The notes under the pieces are model-generated. The model was given only the letters and a program-made list of their open reading frames with translations. It searched no databases and was not told the origin of the DNA. This document shows, piece by piece, positions 57,601-64,000 of a stretch of 64,000 nucleotides of DNA; the first letter of the stretch is position 1; each line of letters opens with the position of its first letter. The translations under genes and the position numbers were made by a program. Source of the DNA: Toxorhynchites rutilus septentrionalis (lineage: Eukaryota > Arthropoda > Insecta > Diptera > Culicidae); the NCBI RefSeq assembly GCF_029784135.1, contig NC_073746.1:12459475-12523474 (forward strand). The letters run 5' to 3'.

Positions 57601-59666
57601 GCCGTTGAATATTAAATTGTGTATTTCTTGGCAGGGAGAAACAAAAAAGAGCGTTCAAAATGAAACGTTTGCTGTTTCTATTATGGTTTTGGGGAAATTG
57701 CACGATAAGCTTGTCACATTTCAGCCCATTGTAAGATGAAACAAATAAAAGCTTTATGATGACATATCCGTGTTTTGTGTTTCTTGAAAAAATACAAATC
57801 AATAACAGATTAGCGATTGACTAGCAAACAAGATAAAAGTTGATAAAGTCAGCTAGGGCAGAAAATCATTACAGCTAAAAACGGAGAGTAAGTAAAACGT
57901 ATAACATCATCGAGACAGGAAGTCACTCACTCTGTATCTATCGCAAATATATTCCCATCCAATTTATTTCCCTCCTCATGAATCCTAGGATTCACAAGAG
58001 CATATGGGATATGTTCGAGGGCTAGAAGATTATCTCGTTGTGGAAGAATGTCATACAACTCAACTAATGCGGCTCCCCGGGGGGAAATTGCCAAATAAAT
58101 CTTCTTTGACAGCAAGCAGTTGGATACGTGGTATTGCTTGAGATTGTTCTACTCGGCGCTTTCCTTCCCTCAGCGCCCCATTCCTCAAGTGGGACTATCG
58201 CATGATGGTTAATAATATCGCCCTTTCTTGGTTCCAAGGAAATTGTATTTCACAGAAAAGGAACTACATTCCCACAGGCGAAACACATGTTTAATGATGA
58301 ATGATTGCGAAGTGATCATGAATCCGACATTAATCAAAACGCCTGCCCCCGTTTCGTCCTTGGCGCTCGCAACCACTATTGTACGCCAGTATTCAATAAC
58401 CGAAATCAGCTTTACTCGACTCACAAATCTTTTACAACTTCTGATTTGATACCACCGCGCTAACTCTCGTTTATTTTCCGCCTGTGAAGTGTACTCACTC
58501 GGCAGCAAATTGTTTTGGGTGATACAACCGAAAAAGGGATGGTGAAAGTTTTCCACCAAAACATAAGCAGAGTAGGGCTTGAGGGGACGACGCACAAACG
58601 GAGGGCAGATCCAGAGGAGGGCAGAGACACAGTGTGTTTGTTTGTTGTTCTTTTCGCCGGGTCTGCCTTCATCATCATCATCCACCTACAAAACGCTTGC
58701 TTGTTTGCTTGCTACACAAACAACAACCGCAAGTACTTCTGGTGGAGGATTAGATGTTCATTTCGCTAGAGCCTCAAGCGGTTGCGGGGTCGCTGCCGCT
58801 AAACTAAACAGTAGTCGCAGTCGTCGCCCTTGGGGGTTCGGGCGGAGCTTAGGGTGGATTTGCGAAAGTTGGCAATAATTAGCGGGACGTGGAGCTCCAA
58901 AATTGAATTAGTATGAACTCAAGGGATTTTTTTCAGTAAAAGTTTTGTTACTCAGGTTGCATACTACTATAAAAAACTAACGAGAACAGAGAATTTTTGA
59001 ACGTTTCCCATGCTTGGACACCATTTTGAGAACTGAAGAGCAAACGTCAAAATCAAAATAGAGGAATCTACACACACACACACACCTTCGGAATGTGGGG
59101 TGTTCAGGTTTCTCCAATGTACATGCAAGAAAAATAAGTGAAATTCAAGCTGACCAAATGTGGTAGCTCCCACCTTTAGTTTCTTTATTAATTTACTAGT
59201 TGACCTGGTATACTTTTTTTTAGTCTTACGTATCCCCTACACTACACTGTGGATGTTTCATATTGATGTTTTCAAAGTTTGGAGTCAATTAGAGGAACCT
59301 GTACCAAGCTGTACCAAAACTAAAAAAATGCTATGCATACCCTAAATAAACGATTCGTAACTTTCGTTTCCATGAGTCTTCACCCCCTATTAAAATCGTC
59401 GCTTTAATGACATTGTTCATAAGCTTGTTCACTGCGAGCCTGGTGCCATTGCAAAGTCGAGGTTGGTTGGTGTTTCGCAATATTATAATTACCGATCCAA
59501 CTTTCAACTGCAAATTGTGAGGCCGAAATCCGGACAATTCCAGCGAATTCAGAAATTCGATGGGATGGGATGGGAAGAAGAAACATGAAAATCGACTATC
59601 CTCTCAGTCGCTTCGCTTCAACTAGAATTACTTGGCATTCGCCGTCAACATGACTTGAATCTATAT
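54641..59666. other. Long stretch with no gene recognised
   Basis: Two moderate-GC blocks (about 54650-55230 and 57020-58900) alternate with AT-rich sequence. The part at 55560-55860 resembles the low-complexity style of the palindromic repeats (homopolymer runs, ACTTATATCTCAAAAACTATG). A (CA)n tract lies at about 59070-59085. Many antiparallel short ORFs have no domains. Confidence 0.45.
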
Positions 59667-59970
59667 ACAGTAGAACCCCGATTATCCGCGAAATAGTCGG
59701 GCTAGATCAACGCGTATAACGAAAATCGCGGATAACGCAATAAAGAGCTAAAAAGGGTACAAACAAGAAAAAAAAATTAGCATGAAAACTATGTTTTATC
59801 AATACAGAAATTATCGAACTATCCATTTGTGAGGTGGTGTACATCAGTGATAAGATAATATGAAAGCCATGACCAAAACAAAAGAGCAAAACTATATCAC
59901 TCACTGACAAATTTCGGGAAGCTTTATATAATTGCTAGGGAATTCGCATTCGCGGATAATCCGTATCACG
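59667..59970. mobile_element. Pogo/Tigger-like MITE, right end lost
   Basis: The left terminus CAGTAGAACCCCGATTATCC followed by GCG is typical of pogo-type elements with TA target sites. A sub-terminal inverse, TTCGCGGATAATCC, occurs at about 59951-59963, but the outermost bases of the right terminus are missing where the RT remnant begins. No transposase ORF. Confidence 0.7.
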
Positions 59971-59977
59971 TCCTTAC

Positions 59978-60540
59978 CAATCGGGTTTCCGTTCAAATCA
60001 TAGCACTACTACAACATTTCTAGAGGTTCATGATGACATTCATCGAACCATTGATAAGAAAGGAACAACATTCCTGATACTTATTGATTTTTCCAAAGCA
60101 TTTGACAGGGTTTCTCACGTAAAACTTCTAAGAAAATTGTCCAGTCAATTTGAATTTTCTAGTTCTGCCTGAAGGACTCTAGTCGTAGAAAGTGACGGTA
60201 AGCTTTCAAATCAAACCAACATACTATCAAGTGTTCCCCAAGGATCGGTCCTTGGACCATTATTATTTTCATTATTCATTAATGACTCACCGGCCGTGCT
60301 AAGAGTGTGCATGCTACACATGTTTACTGACGACGTACAGCTATACTTCAACGCTCTCAATTTATCTGTAGTTGAGATGTCTCAACTTATCAATGCTGAC
60401 CTAAAACAAGTTTTCATTTGGTCAAATTTTAATCTTCTCTCCATCAACACGTCTAAAACTAATGTAATGTTTATTGTCGCGACCGCCAATATTATCCATT
60501 GTGATCAATGGATAGGCTTCAAATATGAAGCCTCAGTCTA
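59978..60540 (+). pseudogene. Jockey-like reverse transcriptase fragment
   Basis: The plus-strand frame begins QSGFRSNHSTTTTFLEVHDD, then LILIDFSKAFDRVSH, a frame/stop break at about 60165, SSVPQGSVLGPLLFSLFIND and HMFTDDVQLYF. The usual YADD or FADD active site is FTDD here. Both the 5' part of the element and the C-terminal RT region are missing. It is a different family from the copy at 190-1691. Confidence 0.82.
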
Positions 60541-60703
60541 GAAGTTTCTTTGCTAAAGTCTGCTTCATTTAATAAAGGGTGTGTCACATCAAATTGCATC
60601 ACGGAAAAAACGCTGTAGAAATTCGCCCAGTAGACCGATCCTTTTGAAAATTTTAGACAGTAAAATAAAAACTATTAAACAACTTTTGGCATTTTCTTTT
60701 TAT

Positions 60704-62004
60704 TCATACTTCGAGCCCAAGCCCGTATGCTCGCACCTTCCTCTTTACCCCGTCCATAAGGTTCTGTACAACGTCAGGTTGTAGTTTTTTTTGAACAGAA
60801 ATCCATTTTCTCTTGAAGTCCGCCTCCGATTTGACAACTTTTGGGTTCTTCCGGAGGGCCTGCTTCATAATCGCCCAATATTTCTCTATTGGGCGAAGCT
60901 CCGGCGCGTTGGGCGGGTTCATTTCCTTTGGCACGAAGGTGACCCCGTTGACTTCGTACCACAGTTAATAAATAAAACTAACTTTATTTTGACGAGAGCG
61001 AGGCTCTTCGTTTATTGAACACTAAAAAGGGACTGGTCATTATATCTATGCTAGAGTCTTACAAAGCCTGGCTCTAGCATTATCTCATTTTTACACATTA
61101 TCTCGTCTCGTTCTTATCGCATCTCTTTCGTTATCTCCTTCTGGTAACATGTGGCAGGGGTCTGGTTTTTATAACGGGTCGTTATTCCAGGATGCGTGCT
61201 GACGGAATGGTACAGTACCGATTGCTGCACTGTGTGTTAACTCCACTCCAACACGTCCTTTGAATAGTGGCACGAAGCGAGATCCGGCCAGAAGATGGTC
61301 GGGCCCTCGTGCTGCTTCAATAGTGGTAGTAAGCGCTTCTGTAGGCACTCCTTAAGGTAAACCTGCCCGTTTACCGTACCGGTCATCACGAAGGGGGCGC
61401 TCCGCTTTCCGCAAGAGCAGATCGCTTGCCACACCATGTACTTTTTGGCAAACTTGGATAGTTTCTGCTTGCGAATCTCCTCCGGAACGCTGAATTTGTC
61501 CTCTGCGGAGAAGAACAACAGGCCCGGCAGCTGACGAAAGTCCGCTTTGACGTAGGTTTCGTCGTCCATTACCAGACAATGCGGCTTCGTTAGCATTTCG
61601 GTGTACAGCTTCCGGGCTCGCGTCTTCCCCACCATGTTTTGCCTTTCGTCGCGGTTAGGAGCCTTCTGAACCTTGTATGTACGCAGGCCCTCCCGCTGGT
61701 TGGTCTGCTGGACGAATGAACTTGACAAATTCAGCTTATTGGCGACATCCCGGACCGAACTTCTCGGATCACGTCTAAACTGCTTAACTACGCGCTTGTG
61801 ATCTTTTTCACTGACGGTGCATCCATTTTTGCCGTTCTTCACCTTCCGGTCGATGGTTAGGTTCTCGAAGTATCGTTTTAGTACTCTGCTGACCGTGGAT
61901 TGGACGATTCCCAGCATCTTACCGATGTCCCGATGTGACAACTCCGGATTCTCGTAATGAGTGCACAGGATTAATTCACGACGCTCTTTTTCGTTCGACG
62001 ACAT
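60704..62004 (-). pseudogene. DD37E transposase, interrupted by the solo LTR only
   Basis: Start ATG 62004 (MSSNEKERRELILCTHYENP). The N-terminus carries two helix-turn-helix regions (DIGKMLGIVQSTVSRVLKRY; SVRDVANKLNLSSSFVQQ). Catalytic residues: Asp in CLVMDDETYVKADF, Asp in WPDLASCHYSKDVLEW and, after the LTR, Glu in ELRPIEKYWAIMK. Counting between the second Asp and the Glu gives 37 residues, hence DD37E. The reading frame on both sides of the LTR is continuous across the CCAC target, so the gene was open (about 345 residues) before that insertion. The product would cut and paste the element in the nucleus. This copy is disrupted. Confidence 0.93.
60963..61242. mobile_element. Solo LTR inserted in the DD37E transposase
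   Basis: A 280-bp segment beginning AGTTAATAAATAAAACTAAC and ending CTGTGTGTTAACT, with inverted AGTTAA..TTAACT termini, flanked by a perfect 4-bp duplication CCAC (60959-60962 and 61243-61246). The terminal type and 4-bp duplication match gypsy/errantivirus-like LTRs, but the sequence differs from the LTR at 5261-5908. No internal region remains, as expected after LTR-LTR recombination. Confidence 0.88.
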
Positions 62005-62256
62005 TTTTCCAAATTTACGAAAAATTGACAGTGAAGCATGGCCAACGTGATCTATACACTCTTATCTGATTATAAGCGAAAGCTGAAGATATAATTCCTA
62101 AAAATTAAATTTCTACAGCGTTTTTTCCGTGATGCAATTTGATGTGACACACCCTTTATTGGAACACAAACAATTGCGTGTAGTTCAGTCATTTATTAAC
62201 GAATTCATAATTTGTTTTTCATGCAAATGTAGCATTTTCTTTACTCTTTCATAAAA

Positions 62257-62872
62257 AATCAATCAATCCGTCGCCAGGGGAAATTTCATCCCCATAAGCA
62301 ATGGTGCGCAATACAGTTATCTATTATCGGAACGCCCCTAGGTTTTCGAGTATTTCCAGAACAAACTGAGAAGCATTCAAGAAATAGTTACCGCTTTGAA
62401 ACATCAAGGGTGCTTCGATTTTCCAATTATCATCAAAGGATGTTTATGAGTAACAGAAAAATTGTAATATGAAAATTATCCGGTTTTTGTCAGCTTTGAT
62501 CCATGCGACGCCTTTTTTCCTTCAAATGTGTTAACGTTTATCTGATAATCATTTTGAAAAATAAAGCAGACTCGGTGCAATTTTATACCTGGTGAACGGT
62601 CATATCATAAGTCTTCAAGTAATTGAAAAAATTGTTCTTTGAAATTATCCATTGCACAAACTTTAACATTAAGACAAGAATCGCTGAACTTAAACGACGG
62701 TGTATACCAAATTGTTGAGCGATTTGTGATTAATATTTTTTTTTTTCATTAGCTTATATCGCCTTATTATCACTACACAAGAATAAATCTATTTTAAAAT
62801 AATATGACTGTCTCTTCAACGGCTCAAACTGGGAAACGGCATAGGTTGTGCATCTCATTTCATACAATCAAA
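62257..62872. other. AT-rich spacer between two copies of the ITmD37E end
   Basis: About 616 bp with no gene recognised; it separates the duplicated blocks 61564-62256 and 62873-63558. Confidence 0.5.
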
Positions 62873-63558
62873 GTCCATTACCAGGCAATGCGGCTTCGTC
62901 AGCATTTCGGTGTACAGCTTCCGGGCTCGCGTCTTCCCCACCATGTTTTGCCTTTCGTCGCGGTTAGGAGCCTTCTGAACCTTGTATGTACGCAGGCCCT
63001 CCCGCTGGTTGGTCTGCTGGACGAATGAACTTCAGCTTATTGGCGACATCCCGGACCGAACTTCTCGGATCACGTCTAAGCTGCTTAACTACGCGCTTGT
63101 GATCTTTTTCACTGACGGTGCATCCATTTTTGCCGTTCTTCACCTTCCGGTCGATGGTTAGGTTCTCGAAGTATCGTTTTAGTACTCTGCTGACCGTGGA
63201 TTGGACGATTCCCAGCATCTTACCGATGTCCCGATGTGACAACTCCGGATTCTCGTAATGAGTGCACAGGATTAATTCACGACGCTCTTTTTCGTTCGAC
63301 GACATTTTTCCAAATTTACGAAAAATTGACAGTGAAGCATGGCCAACGTGATCTATACACTCTTATCTGATTATAAGCGAAAGCTGAAGATATAATTCCT
63401 AAAAATTAAATTTCTACAGCGTTTTTTCCGTGATGCAATTTGATGTGACACACCCTTTATTGGAACACAAACAATTGCGTGTAGTTCAGTCATTTATTAA
63501 CGAATTCATAATTTGTTTTTCATGCAAATGTAGCATTTTCTTTACTCTTTCATAAAAA
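62873..63558 (-). mobile_element. Duplicated ITmD37E 5' end plus flank
   Basis: Matches 61564-62256 at about 98 percent by eye, including the transposase N-terminus, the terminal repeat and the same 90-100 bp of sequence outside the transposon (TTGGAACACAAACAATTGCG ...). A shared flank means local duplication of the locus and not independent transposition. An 8-bp deletion (GACAAATT) distinguishes it. Confidence 0.88.
62880..63305 (-). pseudogene. DD37E transposase N-terminal fragment, frameshifted
   Basis: Identical start MSSNEKERRELILCTHYENP and both helix-turn-helix regions up to DVANKL. An 8-bp deletion relative to the 62.0-kb copy then shifts the frame. The catalytic domain is absent. 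Confidence 0.9.
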
Positions 63559-63571
63559 AAAATTAAAAAAA

Positions 63572-64000
63572 TTATTCATTGCTGTTTCGTACTTTTCCCG
63601 TAATACGGCACATTAGGCGGCGCACACCCTTTTCGTCCACCGTTTTGGCGATTTGATTCCACCAGTTCTTCATTTGAGTCATGTTCCTAACAAGTTTTCC
63701 CTTTGCCTTAAGCCTCCGCTTCGTGATTGCCCAGTATTTCTCTATCGGCCGGAACTGGGGGCAGTTGTGGGGGTTGAGGTCCTTCGGTATTACGCTGACC
63801 CCGTTCGTTGCGTACCATTCCATAACCGTTTTGCTGTAATGGCAGCTTGCGAGGTCCGGCCAAAACATTACTGGACGGTCGTGGGCACGAATAAACGGCA
63901 GAATCCGTTTCTGTAGGCACTCTTTTTTGTAGACTTCTGATGTCATTGTCTTGTCAGTGAGAAAGACTTTGGTTTTCTGTCCACAACTGCATATCCCCTG
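63572..64000 (-). pseudogene. Second DD37E transposase family, C-terminal part, runs off the window
   Basis: Minus-strand reading from the window edge: CSCGQKTKVFLTDK, MTSEVYKKECLQKRILPFIR, WPDLASCHYSKTVMEWYATN and QFRPIEKYWAITKRRLKAKG, ending VRNSNE at 63572. The second Asp to Glu spacing is again 37 residues. The protein is clearly related to but distinct from the ITmD37E copies at 22.7 and 60.6 kb (different linker and C-terminus). No stop is seen within the visible part, so intactness depends on the sequence beyond 64000. Confidence 0.88.

Larger units (their letters stand above)
60575..62156 (-). mobile_element. ITmD37E-type transposon split by a solo LTR
   Basis: Perfect-looking inverted termini AAGGGTGTGTCACATCAAAT are present at both ends, flanked by TA (60573-60574 and 62157-62158). 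Without the 280-bp solo LTR and its 4-bp duplication the element is about 1.3 kb, the size of a simple Tc1/mariner-type transposon. It contains one transposase gene. Confidence 0.92.

Overview
This is a eukaryotic, AT-rich, intron-bearing window that is dominated by transposable elements. It most likely comes from a mosquito (Culicidae, probably Aedes). The grounds are: tRNA-derived SINEs of mosquito type; two families of DD37E (ITmD37E-type) transposons, a group first described in mosquitoes; a BEL/Pao element with an N-terminal PHD finger; an env-bearing gypsy (errantivirus) element; and a nuclear copy of a dipteran mitochondrial COX2-tRNA-Lys-tRNA-Asp-ATP8-ATP6 segment. The species call is inference. 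I found no complete host gene. The only host-like coding traces are a decayed RFC3 (replication factor C subunit 3) pseudogene at 43.9-44.9 kb and two short convergent gene fragments at 39.1-40.9 kb: a SWIM-like exon and a THAP-domain gene.

Layout. 0-2.2 kb: an IS630/Tc1/mariner-type transposon split by a 5'-truncated jockey-like retroelement with a 10-bp target duplication. 2.5-2.7 kb: a small MITE. 5.26-12.13 kb: a full-length errantivirus on the minus strand (gag, pol, env, paired LTRs, 4-bp target duplication), with a SINE inside its 3' LTR. 12.6-13.0 kb: a long hairpin. 13.8-18.8 kb: SINE fragments and a Tc1 remnant. 21.6-22.0 kb: a MITE. 22.7-23.3 kb: a truncated ITmD37E. 23.7-28.0 kb: an AT-rich palindromic repeat complex that surrounds a 1.5-kb NUMT. 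30.0-30.3 kb: a full SINE. 30.4-37.9 kb: an L1/Tx1-like element interrupted twice, by a near-complete RTE-clade element in ORF1 and by a 2-kb foldback element in ORF2. 37.9-38.6 kb: SINEs. 39-41 kb: the SWIM-like and THAP genes with a MITE between them. 43.9-44.9 kb: the RFC3 pseudogene. 46.0-52.9 kb: a very young BEL/Pao element with near-identical 479-bp LTRs. 53-59.6 kb: sequence without recognisable genes. 59.7-64.0 kb: a nested cluster made of a pogo-like MITE, a jockey RT remnant, an ITmD37E transposon split by a solo LTR, a duplicated ITmD37E end, and a second DD37E transposase that runs off the window edge.

None of these genes forms a shared pathway. Their relationships are stratigraphic: target-site duplications and interruption order give relative ages for at least seven insertions. 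The most unusual items are the NUMT joined to a palindromic repeat, the twice-interrupted L1-like element, the in-frame gag stop of the errantivirus, the THAP protein that lacks a zinc ligand beside a SWIM-like exon, and the solo LTR that splits an otherwise open DD37E transposase.
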